Shown: positions 35,112 to 47,859 of the stretch, piece after piece | How positions within the stretch are numbered: position 1 is the first letter of the stretch | How the letters are laid out: the number at the start of each line of letters is the position of its first letter | Assembly: GCA_034770075.1 (NCBI GenBank) | Contig: CM068388.1 | Coordinates: forward strand, 19,091,206 to 19,155,205 | Source: Aralia elata | Lineage: Eukaryota > Streptophyta > Magnoliopsida > Apiales > Araliaceae | DNA length: 64,000 nt | Direction: 5' to 3' | The notes under the pieces: generated by a model | Database searches by the model: none | Told to the model about the DNA's origin: nothing | Seen by the model: the letters and a program-made list of their open reading frames with translations, nothing else | Program-made: the position numbers and the translations under genes

Positions 35112-38100
35112 TTAGTTTCTTCTTCCTCTTGCTCCTCTTTTTGCCCTTAGAGGATTGGCCCTTTCATACTCAACTCTTCTTTTGTAGATTTCCCTGCCTT
35201 CTTCAGTCATTCGTTGGAAATCTTCAATCTTCTCTTGACTGAGGCCAGAAGATGGCATATAACTTCCTCCTTCACCATAGGGGTGAGTCCCATGTAAGTG
35301 TCGATTTAACAATGCAGGATTGCCTGATGGTATGTGAACTCCTGTTGAGGTTATATCAAGCATTCTTCTGTAGGATCCAGGGACTTCACTCCTTATGGGA
35401 ATGATATCTGTGGGCTCTTCACTTGGAATTGATAACTTGGACTGTCTTGGTTTCTCTCTTCCCCTGTTGTTGCTTGACTGCCTTGGTTACTCTCTTCCCC
35501 TGCTGCTGCTTGATTCTCCCTTTTCTTTGCCTTTTTCTCCCCCTTTATGTCAGCATCTAGTTTTAAACCTCTTGGGAGAGCTGTTGTATACCCCGTACCA
35601 ATTCTTGCATTTGAGACCGAGACTGAGTGTTGTCAGCCCTTTGTTTAACTAATTGAGCTTCAGTCCTTTCCCTTTGTTGGTGCATCAGTGCGAGGGCATT
35701 GTTAGTTCTTTCCATCTGTTGGAGGGATAGGCATTGGAAGTTGTTGATAGAGGTGCTCAAATCAAAGAGTTTCTCAGTTACTAACTTGTTCTGAGTTGTC
35801 TAAGACTCCTGAAGGGAAAGGACTGCGGATTTGTGATTAGCAATTTCCTTTTGATAGAATCTGTCCCTTATGTCAATGTTGTCCATTAACTCTTTGATAA
35901 TTTCTCTTAACCTTTTAGTCAACTCAGTACCAAGATTGTTGGAGTGAGCATTGGCAGCATCAATAAGTTCGTTAAACCTTCTATGGAGGGTGAGAGAATT
36001 AGCTTCAAGATTCTCCTCCATATCTTTAGCCATACCAATAGTGAGATTAGTCAATTCATTTGTTGTGGGGATGAGTTTGACACGCTCAAGTATTTGCTTG
36101 ATATCTGGTGAAGATTCTCCCCTATTGCTTCCTTGGAGATTTCCCAGAGTGATGGACATGTCAAAATATTCATTATGGTAGGAGGAAGGGACATCAACAG
36201 GAATGGTTGGGTCATTTGTTTGAAGTGTGGGAGAGTGAGCAGTTTGATTGTCTATTATAGGGTCATCACACTCTATGATCATAGAGTCGATTGTAGGGTG
36301 GGTTGACTCTACGTTTTGAGCTTGGAAGGTGAACTGAACATCAGTTGTAGAGTTTAGGGACTCTACGACTGGAGATGGTTGAGCATCTGGTTCATCAGGG
36401 ACAGAGTTTTGAGACCCTGTAACTGGAAGTGGGTTCCTTGGGTTAAAGATGACCTCATTGCATCTTGGTATTTCATCAAACTGATAGTAAGTTGGCAAAG
36501 GAGAGTGATTTAGCTTAAATGATAACGGAATGAAGTATACCTTTTGCTCGTTAACTTGGAATGGACTGTTGGTGAGCAGTTTCTGAGCAAAGGATCCAAT
36601 TCTAGGAAATTCTTGGGCAAGCACTGAAATAGCTGGGTAAAACTTGAAGGCCCATAACATGTGATCCCAAGAATTGAGGATTAGAGCTTGATGGAATGAC
36701 ATCCTTGGTAAGTAGGCAAATAGGAAATTGTAATTTATATGTCTCTCTTCATTTCTGCCTTCAACAATGATTTCCAGGCTTTCATCTTCACTCTCATAGC
36801 TTTCATCACTTACATTAATAGCCTCAACTTTCTTAGCCATTATCTCTTCCCTTTCATCAATGATCTCCATATGCTCTTCATGCTCCTCAACATGAGTTCT
36901 AATTTCTTTAGGGTTTGATGGATCTTTATGATGATCTTCTGATTGCTCCCCCTCAATCTGAGCAGTGACTGGCTCAGGGACATTAGGTGTCTCCCCCTCA
37001 ATATGAGCGCATCTTTGCTCAGCAGTTTCTTGTTGTTCCCCCTCAGTTGGAGTGACAGTATAATCAGAGGTTAATAGTCTCATTTCCTCCTCTTTGATCC
37101 TTAACATTGCTTCATTAAGCTCCTTTTGAGCTAAAGTCATCGTTTTTTCTTCATTTTCTTTGGCTCGGGTTCAGCAACCTTCCCAACCATTTGTTCTTCA
37201 TGAACAACCATCGAGTCAGGCTGACCAACATCTTTAGTAGTGTCTTTAGCTCTTAACTCTACGATCGCAGAGTGAGGATTTTCAGCGATCGTAGGGAGGC
37301 TTTGCTTAGTGCTGTGTTTTTCTTTCTTATGATACACCTTTAGACTTGGTGATGTTTCACCAGAAGCTTCTTTATCTTGCTTTCTTTTCTTCTTCTCTGC
37401 TTCTGATTAAAGGGAAGGCTTTGGTTGAGCAGCAAAAGATGCAGTTTCTTCATTTGAAGAACCTGGAGGTTCCTCTTCAGTCTGGGACACTGCTTTCTTT
37501 TTTCCTTCGCTTTTTCTGGTTAAATCTGGCACCTCCTGATCCACCTCATCAGTTTCTTCTTCAACCACAGACATATTCTTCATTAAAGGCCTTCTGACTT
37601 CACTTTGAGTTTTCTCACTGTCTTCTGTCTGAGCTGATCTTAAATTTCCAACTGGATTCCTTTTCCAGTTCACAAATAGCTTTTGGGTGATCCTTTTATT
37701 GACATTTTTCACTTCTCCTTCATTATCCCCAATTTGATTTCCCAGTGCTTTCTGAAGAATGATGCTTATGAATCTGCTATAAAACATTTTCCTTGCTCCT
37801 TTGTTCTTTCCATCATATGAGACCCAATTTCCAATCCATTCTAGGAGCAGGGCACCATAGTTTATTTGGATCTTCTTCACAATAGCAGTCATAATTCGTA
37901 GCTGAATGTCGCTGACAGATTCATGAGATGACTCCTTGCACAAGATGCATTTACCAACAATATCAGCCAAAAAATCATACTTTTGAGGAAATTCCTTTTT
38001 CTTTAACCCCTTCAGCCCTGGGTTGTTCTCGTGATGCATCCACTTCAGCCCTTCTTCGGTGTTGATGAACTAGAGAGTTGTAAGCCCGTCATTGTTGAAT

Positions 38101-38357
38101 CCTAAGGCTACGTTGATTTTTGAAGCACTCAGCTGAAGCGAGACCCCTTTGACCTTTATGGATAGGATTTCATCCCCAATGATTCCATTTGAGTAGAATT
38201 CCCTTACCAATTTTGGATATACTCGAGTATTGGTGTCAAGGGCTTCGTAGAGTCGTAATCGCTATAGTAGAGAGATGATTTTCTTGTATTTCGTCTCAGC
38301 TGTGGAAAAATTATCGAAGTCGAGGGAGTTACCTGAGATGACTGGAGAGAATGTCAT
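35112..38357 (-). pseudogene. Extra ORF between pol and 3' LTR of Copia 2 (env-like position)
   Basis: A sense-strand ORF of about 1,080 codons that would start at ATG 38357. The N-terminal 210 residues look globular (FLADIVGKCILCKESSHESV, WIGNWVSYDGKNKGARKMFY). Then a long acidic/basic linker, a second globular patch (FLFAYLPRMSFHQALILNSW), a disordered Pro/Thr region, a coiled-coil-prone part (ELTKRLREIIKELMD, QQMERTNNALALMHQQRE), and a C-terminal tail ending near RAKRGARGRRN. Breaks: TAG stops at about 38264 and 38065 and at 35800-35802 (all fit CAG to TAG), a TAA at 37407-37409, a frameshift near 37137 and another between 35563 and 35363. No signal peptide or membrane segment is visible. 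Sireviruses often carry an env-like ORF here; this one is long and I do not recognise its domain. Confidence 0.75.
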
Positions 38358-38779
38358 TTGAGAATTTCTTTGATTTTGTTGTACAAGAACGAAATTTGCT
38401 GAGAGTTTGATTAAACCAGAGAGCTAGGGTTTCAGCGAAGAGGGAGAGGGAGGGTTTTCAGATGAAATGAGAAATTTTAAATGAATTAGTAAAAACTCCC
38501 CTCTTGTTCTGTTGAGTGGGTCACGTGTCAAGTGTTGAATGACTGCACGTATTATATTTCGACGGAAAAGACTGTTTTGCCCTTAGTTCCTTCTGAGCTC
38601 TGCGTTTCATCTTTGAGTTTTTCCTACTCTACGATCTCAATCTTACTCAATGATCGTAGAGTGAGTCTCGGCAGCTTGGCTTTCGTTGAGCTCTACGATT
38701 TTTCAATTTCACTCAATAATTTCTGACGTCACTCTACGAACTTTCTTTCTGCAGAGTTAGTAGATTTCAAAGCATAATA

Positions 38780-38966
38780 TTATGGATGCAAATTTAGCAT
38801 TCCTAGTTCACTTATCAGAATGTTGAACTTTGATTCATCTAGAGGTTTTGTAAAGACATCAGCAAGTTGGTTTTCAGTAGGAATATAATGTAGTGATATA
38901 TTTTCACTTTGCACATGATCTTTAATGAAATGATATCTTATATCTATATGCTTGGTTCTTGAGTGC
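38780..38966 (-). pseudogene. Copia 2 pol: C-terminal end of RNase H
   Basis: Encodes TKHIDIRYHFIKDHV, the LADVFTKPLDESKF motif and a TAA stop at 38780-38782. It continues directly from 58609 once the nested element and one AGTGC copy are removed (THSPVMH then SRTKHIDIRY). The stretch 38358-38779 between pol and the extra ORF is non-coding and holds several CTCTACGATC words. Confidence 0.92.
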
Positions 38967-41001
38967 TGTAGACACCCAAATTTTGCACTTCGTATACTAA
39001 CCCTGACAGGAGGGCAAATTCGTCAAATGAACCGGCCTACGAGAGCAAAAGATGGACAAGTACGAACACTCGACGCCACCGCGACGATTTACAACCGAAA
39101 CCGACGTGACAACAAGGCTGTCCGATTTGAGCATTCCCGAATGATGTGGCACGTCTCCCAGTAATTCCCGGACTGCAAAATACGAACATGTCGGCAAAAA
39201 CCGACGTCACGACACGAGAATTGAGGCGTAACACAAAAATCAAGAAAGTCAAGCTAGCCAGCCGCGGATTGATCTGCGGCCAATGAGTGCGCCTTTTGAA
39301 AACACGGAACTCGAGACACGGAACTCGAAACCAGGCTGAGTGGCTGGTGGGCCAGCCAGCCGCAGATCAATCTGCGGCCAAGCCGCAGATTAATCTGCGG
39401 CTGCCCTAGGCCAGCCTATTTCAGCTCAGTTTCTTCATTTCATCCAGGAGACAGCAGCAGTTTTGGGAAGAAAAGGAAGAGAAAAACAGCAACAAAGATA
39501 GCTCGGGAAAGGAGAGAAAAGAGAGAAAAAAGAGAGAAATTATACTCTTTTGATTAGATTGTAGCATATATATTTTCTACTTCATTCAATATACGAGTTT
39601 GTACGAATTGTGGTAACATTTGCAAGGTGAAAAGCCCTCTTTTATAGCATTTTCGTTATATCATCTTGTTAAGCTTTTGGTCATTTGGGTCATATTATAT
39701 GTAGTTTTTTTTGTATATTATTGAGGATACAAGGATTGAGGATTATTAGTGAGGGTTCCCAATGGAACAAAATTCTTCCTAATGACCCGATGATATCCAT
39801 TTGGTGATTTTTAGCTTGTTTAATTCTTGTAATATCCATTTTGTGAGTGTGTAGAAATTGTGGATGTGAGCCTAGGAACGCGACCCCGTGGTCCAAATCC
39901 GATGATGGACAATTTTGGTGGATGTAATAGGATCGATTATCCTTTATTGTAAGATGTAATTGTCGGGCCTTAAAACGACGCCAAGGCGAGAATCGGGTTT
40001 AAGGCCCCGTAATAGTGAAATATGTGATTGTTGGCGTTCGGGGTATTTTGATGGCTTACATGCCCGTGAATATCCCCCTACGCGTTTTGATGTTTAACTT
40101 GATTTGTAACACCAAAGAAAAGATTTCAAAGCCAAGACAATAAAGATTTTTCTAAAATCAATCAAAATAGGATATTAGCATCACGAGGATAAGAATTGGA
40201 AATGCTAATGAATGTCGATTCCTATTAAACGAGAAGGCCAAAGAAAATCATTTTCAAACATCACCAAAAAATGGCTTTTATGAATGAACGAAATGTTTTA
40301 CTAAACCTTTGTGCATAGGGTTAAAGATATCCTAGAAATTGCCCATCATCTTATGAAAGCAATGTATAGATTTCGATTCCTATTTTGACAAAGGTTTAAA
40401 AGATTCTTGTTTTGCCAAAACAACGCCTAATAAAGATCTCATAGTTTTGACAAGTAAAATCAAACCTTTCGCATGAATAAAGGAGCTCTCTCGTACTAAC
40501 GGAAATGACGTTCTAAAACATTCCCAAAATAAAAAACGATTTCTCAATAAAAGGCCAAATGTTTCATCTCTCATAAAGGAACTCACCACAACATTCACAT
40601 AAGCACACACACACACGCACGCACGTATACACATTTTATGAATCAAAGGATAGGAAAGTATCAAGATTGCGGTAACCGTGTTTCACGGAAGTCGGGGGGT
40701 GCCTAACACCTTCCCCTCACTTAAGCAAGCCCCCGAACTCTATGAATCTCGGTTCGCAGACCAATTAATTCGGAGTCACATATGAGCCATCGATTTATAA
40801 AAAACGAAAACTCGGATGAGTTGGTACATCCATTTCAAATATACCAACTGGTGACTCTGGTTAATTGCCTCATCATAAAAAACGACCTTTCAAAACCCCG
40901 TCGACATCAATGCCGACCTTTTCCCAAAATCATCTAATAACAAAGGCTAAAATCGGAAAAGGACAAATATCGCGAAGGAGGCGATTAAACCGGCGTCGAC
41001 A
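38967..41001 (+). repeat. TR-GAG LTR1
   Basis: 2,035 bp. Contains palindromic GCCGCAGATTAATCTGCGGC (39382-39401) with related copies at about 39258 and 39360, a TATA-like CATATATATTTTC near 39564, and a CA/CG microsatellite near 40603. Confidence 0.93.
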
Positions 41002-41003
41002 GC

Positions 41004-41021
41004 TGGCGACTCCGCTGGGGA
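41004..41021 (+). other. TR-GAG primer binding site, unit 1
   Basis: TGGCGACTCCGCTGGGGA begins two bases after the LTR1 end. Its start TGG pairs with the CCA end of a tRNA. By analogy with Tat/Ogre elements the tRNA is probably Arg. The leader 41022-41783 has no gene. Confidence 0.8.
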
Positions 41022-41783
41022 CATTAGAGGGCTTAAGCCGCTTTCGAATCTTGATGCTATCCTATCCTTTTAAAATTCATAAAATGTGTGTATGTGCGAT
41101 ATTTTGATTTTACTTTTGATGTGGGAATGTGTGTTTTGCCCAATAAATGAATGATTGAATGGAATTGTTTTACTTTTAATCATTTGCATACGGTGAGGAC
41201 GATGAATGTGAATGTATGTTGAGAGAGTACCTCCTCCTGAGGCGAACCTGTCGGTTGCTTATTACTGGACTCGAAGGGGCTACTCCCCGGAGATGGCTCA
41301 GGAAACGCACCACCCAAATCCGCTCCAATCGAAAGGTTTCAGACGAGTAGATTGCGAAGATTTGGGGACCTTCATGCCGAAAAGCCCGCGAGAGTAACCT
41401 TAGGATAGGTCAGCCTCAGATTAACCCAACGCAGGAAAAATCTCTTCATGACCTTTTACGTTTCGCACATATAAATGGCATGATCACATTCAATATTCAT
41501 ATATGCCTCCCCTTTTGTCAAAAGAAATTACTAACCTCTATGTTTTGTAAGGAACAGCTGGGGAAGCATAATAAGTCGAGTCTAGCATTTATTATTGCAA
41601 TAAGGGATCGCTAACATGTTGTTTTGCAGAGAAAGATTAAAAAACCCAAAACACAAAAGTTACAGCTTTAACATACATCCATATCTTTTCATTGCCCAGG
41701 ACTAAACTTCGAACCGTTGTTTCTGTAGGATTGCTCCTCAAACGCGTTCGCAATCTAAAAGGGCCCAGGACTCTACATCTGAA

Positions 41784-43126
41784 ATGGCTGACCTCCCACC
41801 TACTAATCCCGGTTCCATATCTCGTGAGGAATTTGATGATTTTAAGAAACAGATGTTGGAAATGGCCATAATGCTGAAGGAACAATTGCTACCTAGACAG
41901 GATCCACCCAAAGAGGATCCACCCCAACCTAAGGGCGAGCCAATCGTCCCAAAAGCCATTCCTATGCCTAACAGGATAGTGATTACTATCCCAGAGGAAG
42001 GAGACACTGATGACCTTCGAAAGAAAATGAAGCAAATGGAAGAGACCATCCAATCCATGAAAGGCATAGGCTCCCTAGGCAGGGTTAATTATTCAGATCT
42101 ATGTGTCTTCTCCGGAGCCAGATACCCGGAGAAATTTAAAATTCCCGAATTTGAGAAATACAATGGGAAGGGGGATCCTTATACACATCTGAAGATATAC
42201 ATCGGGGAGCTTGGATCTTATGCCGAAGACGAAGGTCTAAGAATGCAATTATTCCAAAAGAGCCTGACGGGGGAGGCAAGAATCTGGTATGCCCACCTTG
42301 ACAATACTCGAATCCACAACTGGGAGGAATTGGCCCATACTTTCTTAACACAATACAGCTTCCAAGCACAAATGGCCCCTGACAGGTATCAAATGACAAA
42401 GGTCAAGAAACAACCGAAAGAATCTTTTAGGGACTATGCACAGCGGTGGAGGGGTATGGCTGCCCAAGTGAATCCCCAATGAGCGAGACAGAGATGGTAA
42501 TGACCTTTGTGGATATCCAGGAGGCACCCTATTATGAGCGAGTGATATCGGGGATTGGACGACCTTTTGCCGAGATGATAAAACACGGGGAAATGGTGGA
42601 CATGGGGTTGAAGTTTGGCAAGATTCGGGATTTCACGGCCTTGGAAACAGCTGCAGAACAAATCCAGAGTGGAAACTATGGCAGCACTTCCCGTAGGGTC
42701 CAAAACAAAAAGGAAGAAGATGTTTCCCTTATCCTGCAGGGATCATCTAGAAAGGCAAAAAACAATCCTCCAGTACAGGTGCAGCGAGTGGGGCCGTCCC
42801 GACAGCCTAACTTCACTGATCAGAGGGCGGATGGGCGAAGAAGATTCGAGACCTCGAAAAATCGAGTATTCACCCCACTCGGGGATCCTCTTGAGCAGGT
42901 GTTGGCCGTATTGATAGCCCAGAGGAAAATAGTCGATTTGGCACCCCCAAGTGACCCGAATGGAAGAAGATTTGACCCGAACAAGCGATGCGCCTATCAC
43001 TCAGGTTCCCCTGGTCATGATACACAGGAGTGTTGGACGCTGAAACACAAAATTCAGGACTTGATTGATAGTGGGGAAATCGTGGTGGAACAGCCAGGGT
43101 CACCAAATGTTGAATCCTCTACCTAA
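41784..43126 (+). pseudogene. gag: TR-GAG Gag-like protein, unit 1 (frameshifted)
   Basis: Starts ATGGCTGACCTC (MADLPPTNPGSIS). An early coiled-coil stretch (LRKKMKQMEETIQSMKG) is followed by a retrotransposon Gag core (KFKIPEFEKYNGKGDPYTHL, ARIWYAHLD, QPKESFRDYAQRWRGMAAQV) and a C-terminal CAYHSGSPGHDTQEC, a CxxH...H...C zinc-knuckle variant seen in Tat/Ogre-type Gag. It would form particles and bind RNA for an element that must borrow all enzymes. One base is lost from a C run at about 42476 (unit 2 has five Cs), shifting the frame; the second half is open to 43126. The following 43127-44152 has no gene I recognise. Confidence 0.88.
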
Positions 43127-44152
43127 GCATGATAGGGAAGGGGGTAAATCCAGAAGTATGGCAGTGAATCCCGACCAGTAGAAGATCAATGGGTTCTAAA
43201 ATTCTGAGTTTTATTTCAAATCCCTGCACGCTCATGTCATTTTGTCATGTTATCCAAAAGGAAGATCATATGCTGAAATGTGTTATATATATGACAAGCA
43301 TTTTTCGTTTTATGGCAGTACCCCGATTTGAGGCATTCTAGCCTGACAAGCAATATGGCCAAATTTGAAGGAGGATCACGATTTTGGTATAAAGCTAGAT
43401 TTCGATCTGATGGCGATTGAGCAAAACTAGACAGATATCGACAATACGCCTGACGAGATCGAGGGATGGGTCGAAGATAAACCCAAACCCGACTTAGACC
43501 AAACCATCGCCATCAAACATCAGAACCCCCAAAACGATCACGAAGAACCCGGAGTAGGGGAGAAAAAAAAAAAGCAACTGAACACTGGATCAAAAATCCC
43601 CCAATCCTTTCAACAGGTCAAAGGACCGGATCTTTTGTCAGCCCAGTGAGATGTCGATGCAACCAGTACGAGGGAGATCACAAGAAAAACAACTTAACGC
43701 TGGGGCATTTGTCAACTACCCAGGAAGTGATGGCGTGCAAATTGGCACCCATGCAACAATCTCGTCAACATGCACCATCATCATCAAATGCTACGATCAT
43801 CTGGCATTTGTCAAGCATAGTTTTCCCAGGATACGGTGATCCGCGTGAAAGGGGATTTTATTTGGATTGATAGAAATCGGATTAATTCTGACAAGCAACC
43901 GTGGAGCACGATCGTGAGTATGATTAGACGAAGAAGGCTATTCAACCTTTTGATCGGGTACAAAGCCTTAATTCAAAGCAACGTTTGCGACAGAATCGAC
44001 CTAATGTGACAGCCTTCACTTTGCATTTCCACAAACTTTCAGTCGTGGGGTATAAAACTATGACGACGCTGATGGCAATTAACACGTAGTCAGACAGTCA
44101 ATAATTATCAAGCTAATATCGAGAAGTCAGACGGTAAATGATTATCAAACTA

Positions 44153-44645
44153 ATGTCTCGAATCGTGGCCTGGGTTATTCGAGTAATTAAGCCCGAGGGG
44201 TGTCTCTACACCTGGTGCCCTAAAGCCATCTGGTTTGGGAGTCGCTGGCCCAACACTCGTTACATGGGTAACTCAGAGCCTAAGAAAACGAGCATTACAG
44301 TAGAGGAGGCCCGAGCAGATTCGAATCGTGGCATGAGCTACTCGAGTAATTAAGCCTAAAGGGTGTCTTTGCATCTGGTGCCCTAAAGCCGTCTGGGTTG
44401 GGAGTCACCGGCCTAACACTCGCTACATGGGTAACTCAAGCCTAAGAAAACGAATCTTGCGCAAGGTCAAACAAAGAATGAATGGTGCAAACCACCAACT
44501 TGTCTCGAACCGTGGCCTTTGTTACTCGAGTAAATAAACCCGAAGGGGTGTCTGCACACCTAATGCCCCAAAACCGTCTGGTTCGGGAGTCATTGGTCCA
44601 AAACTCGTTAAATGGGTAACTTTGAATAGCCTAAGAAAACGAGAC
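44153..44645 (+). repeat. Three imperfect units of about 165-180 bp, unit 1
   Basis: Each starts TCTCGAATCGTGGC or similar and carries TACTCGAGTAA, GGGTGTCT, GGTGCCCTAAAGCC, GGGAGTC, ACATGGGTAACT and CCTAAGAAAACGA. They start at about 44153, 44320 and 44502. The non-coding stretch 44646-45845 follows; a short open frame at 45194-45418 in it is not convincing as a gene. Confidence 0.8.
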
Positions 44646-45845
44646 AAGTGAAGTGGGCTAATAAAGAGAAAAGATAATACGAAAAACTCTCAGCCTTAAA
44701 CAAGAGGTCATGGAAGAGAAATCCCTACTGAATGCTGCAACGCACAGTACATTTGTCATATGACGTCAATCTTGCTAAGAACGTTGTCGAGAATGGAGAC
44801 AGAATACCTTTGACGAGGGAAGGTAGTTCTTTTGAATTCGACCTTACTCACGTACAATGACCATGAATGCTTGAAGGTTTTCTTACGATTTCATAACTCG
44901 CTAAATAAAAAATCATCAACTCACGAAGGATCAAAAATAACTTCCAATCTAGTACATGCACGGTTCACAACTTGCTAGATTGTGCGATCAAGAGATATCC
45001 AATTTCATGTGCTTTAACTGGATTTACTCTTTTGTCGAGATTATAATATCTTTATGTTGAACTAACACTAACGGCCCGAGCCTTCAAGTTTTGGCATTTG
45101 TTAGTCATCTGATATGCAGGATTTTGCAGAGCTGTGGATAACGCAGCACGGTCAACATCGCGAGTTTCCGATAGAAATCCTTGGTAACAACACGTGCCAA
45201 GGCTGGGGCAGTTAAGAATCGTGAAATGGAAGGAAGCTGAGGCTGCACAGAACTTCTCATTGGGCTTCTCCCCAATCCTGACTATCACTGCCTCGACATC
45301 CACATTATCCACGTGCATGAGCATATACAAGGATGATATAATGCGGGACAACAGCATATCAGCCAACAGAAATGATCAAAAGGCTAAGGAGCCCAACATA
45401 GCTGTCGATCATTACTGAGAGCGAAACAGACTGCCTCAACTCGATGAAATGAAGACGACCAAGAACAGGCAGAGTACCAAACCAATGTTGAAGTCTGGAA
45501 GCTACACGTCACGATGAGGCGGGATCCAATCAAATGTTGGCAAACAATGACGACGGTCGAATCGTATCATTTGACATAACAGGGGTCATTTCTATCTAAA
45601 CATATGTGTGCACATGCATCTGTCCATAACATATCTGCCAGATCATGCATAAACATCTTTTGCATGCATACATGTACGATCAAAATGAAAATCTTCAGGG
45701 GAAAGTACAAGCACGTCGCTTTCAACCTCACAAATGATCAGATCGTGATGGCTTTTACGGCATGGTACGTGGACGATGTTGGTGGGAGATCCAGGACAGA
45801 AGCCGATCACACATCCCATTTCAAGAAATCGCTTAAATCAAGTCA

Positions 45846-47156
45846 ACGATCCCTGGGAAGGGCTGGTATCCAAAAAATCAACGTCCCCTGGGAAGGGCTG
45901 GTATCCAAAAAATCAACGTCCCCTGGGAAGGGCTGGTATCCAAAAAATCAACAATCCCTGGGAAGGGCTGGTATCCAAAAAAATCAACAATCCCTAGGAA
46001 GGGCTGGTATCCAAAAAATCAACGATCCCCTGGGAAGGGCTGGTATCCAAAAAATCAACAATCCCTGGAAAGGGCTGGTATCCAAAAAATCAACAACCCC
46101 TGGGAAGGGCTGGTATCCAAAAAATCAACGATCCCTGGGAAGGGCTGGTATCCAAAAAATCAACGATCCCTGGGAAGGGCTGGTATCCCAAAAATCAACA
46201 ATCCCTGGGAAGGGCTGGTATCCAAACAATCAACAACCCCTAGGAAGGGCTGGTATCCAAAAAATCAACGATCCCTGGGAAGGGCTGGTATCCAAAAAAA
46301 TCAACAATCCTTGGGAAGGGCTGGTATCCAAAAAATCAACAATCCCTGGGAAGGGCTGGTATCCAAAAAAATCAACAATCCCTCGGAAGGGCTGGTATCC
46401 AAAAAATCAACAATCCCTGGGAAGGGCTGATATCCAAAAAATCAACAATCCCTGGGAAGGGCTGGTATCCAAAAAATCAACGATCCTTGGGAAGGGGTGG
46501 TATCCAAAAAATCAACGATCCCTGGGAAGGGCTGGTATCCAAACAATCAACGACCCCTGGGAAGGGCTGGTATCCAAAAAATCAACTAACACCCTGGGAA
46601 GGACTGAGATCCAAACAACTAACACCCTGGGAAGGGCTGGTATCCAACCAATCAACTAACACCCTGGGAAGGGCTGGTATCCAACCAATCAACCAACACC
46701 CTGGGAAGGGCTGAGATCCAAACAACTAACACCCTGGGAAGGGCTGAGATCCAAACAACTAACACCCTGGGAAGGGCTGAGATCCAAACAACTAACATCC
46801 CTGGGAAGGGCTGGTATCCAAATAATCAACGACCCCTGGGAAGGGCTGGTATCCACACAATCAATGACCCCTGGGAAGGGCCGGTATCCAAACAATCAAA
46901 GACCCTGGGAAGGGCTGGTATCCAAACAATCAACGACCCCTGGGAAGGGCTGAGATCCAAACAATCAACAAACCCTGGGAAGGGCTGAGATCCAAACAAT
47001 CAACGACCCTTGGGAAGGGCTGAGATCCAAACAAAGTGGTGAATGAACTTGGGAAGGCATCCAAGCAAACCACAACAAGGTGGTGAACAACCCTTGAGAA
47101 GGGCCAATATCTAAAAAGTGAGCGATCCCTGGGAAGGGCTGAGATCCAAGCAAACC
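45846..47156 (+). repeat. 35-bp minisatellite, unit 1 (about 37 copies)
   Basis: The unit is built on GGGAAGGGCTGGTATCCAAA followed by an A-rich ATCAACGATCCCT part, about 34-36 bp long. The variant GGGAAGGGCTGAGATCCAAA becomes common at the right end. Because 35 is not a multiple of 3, the array can be read in several frames on both strands; those open frames are by-products. Confidence 0.93.
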
Positions 47157-47436
47157 CCGACAAATGATGACACCTGTAGAACAGTATCAAGGGACTGTAC
47201 AGGGGTCATTTTTCATCAAATTTGCATTTTAAATGTTGTTTCACATGCATTGAATAGATGATAACTCTGTACGTGATCCATGCAGGTTAGGTGTCAAGGT
47301 CCTAGCCTATCTGAGTCAAAAGCGATGGCTGCCAAGAACGATGTGCGAGGACGAATTCCAAGGATGCCTTTCAAGCTAGTCAGGAGAATAACTTCCTCTG
47401 ATGACAATGCGATGGAGTAAGGTGATTACGAGATGG

Positions 47437-47670
47437 GTGACCGGATACGAGACCCGGCCCCTACCAGACGAGCGACCGGATACGAGACCCGACACTCACA
47501 GGACAATCGACCGGAGACGAGACCCGGCGATTACGAGACGAGCGACCGGATACGACACCCGGCACTCACAAGACGATCAACCGGATACGAGACCCGGTGA
47601 TCACGAGACTGACGACCGGATACGAGACCCGGCACAAACGAGATGACCAATTGGAAGACGAAACCCGTCG
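47437..47670 (+). repeat. ACCGGATACGAGACCCGG minisatellite, unit 1
   Basis: Six to seven units of about 33-38 bp containing GACCGGATACGAGACCCGG, spaced by CACTCACAAGACGA-like sequence. Confidence 0.88.
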
Positions 47671-47859
47671 ACTAACAAGGCAGGCGGGGATTGATGCAAT
47701 TACACCTTTACGAATGTTTTGCATGCCTTATATCTTGTGTTGCATCATAAGTTGCATGTGCTGCATCATGTATGTATTGTCATTCTTGTGAACTGTCATC
47801 CATGCGTCGGGTGTCTATTTCTTTATCATTTTCATTTCATTTAACATTTCATAAACATG

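Noticed and set aside
37346..37597. Plus-strand frame opposite the Copia 2 extra ORF
   Set aside because: Antisense reading of a Lys/Glu-rich region; no upstream signals.
41004..41021. tRNA-like sequence at the PBS
   Set aside because: Only an 18-nt complement of a tRNA 3' end; no tRNA gene is present.
41637..43106. Several minus-strand frames opposite the TR-GAG Gag (also 50541-52011)
   Set aside because: Shadows of the Gag frame on the other strand, with no domain.
45194..45418. Open frame MPRLGQLRIVKWKEAE, longer in unit 2 (54104-54460)
   Set aside because: Similarity between units only reflects their duplication; unit 1 has a TGA and no domain is recognised. Possible but not supported.
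45604..46659. 351-codon frame of GRAGIQKIN-type repeats (also 54514-55462 and antisense frames)
   Set aside because: Arises because a 35-bp minisatellite without stops is open in several frames; no conserved start or domain.
45846..47156. CRISPR-like appearance of short regular repeats
   Set aside because: Units are directly tandem with no unique spacers, in a plant retrotransposon with no cas genes.
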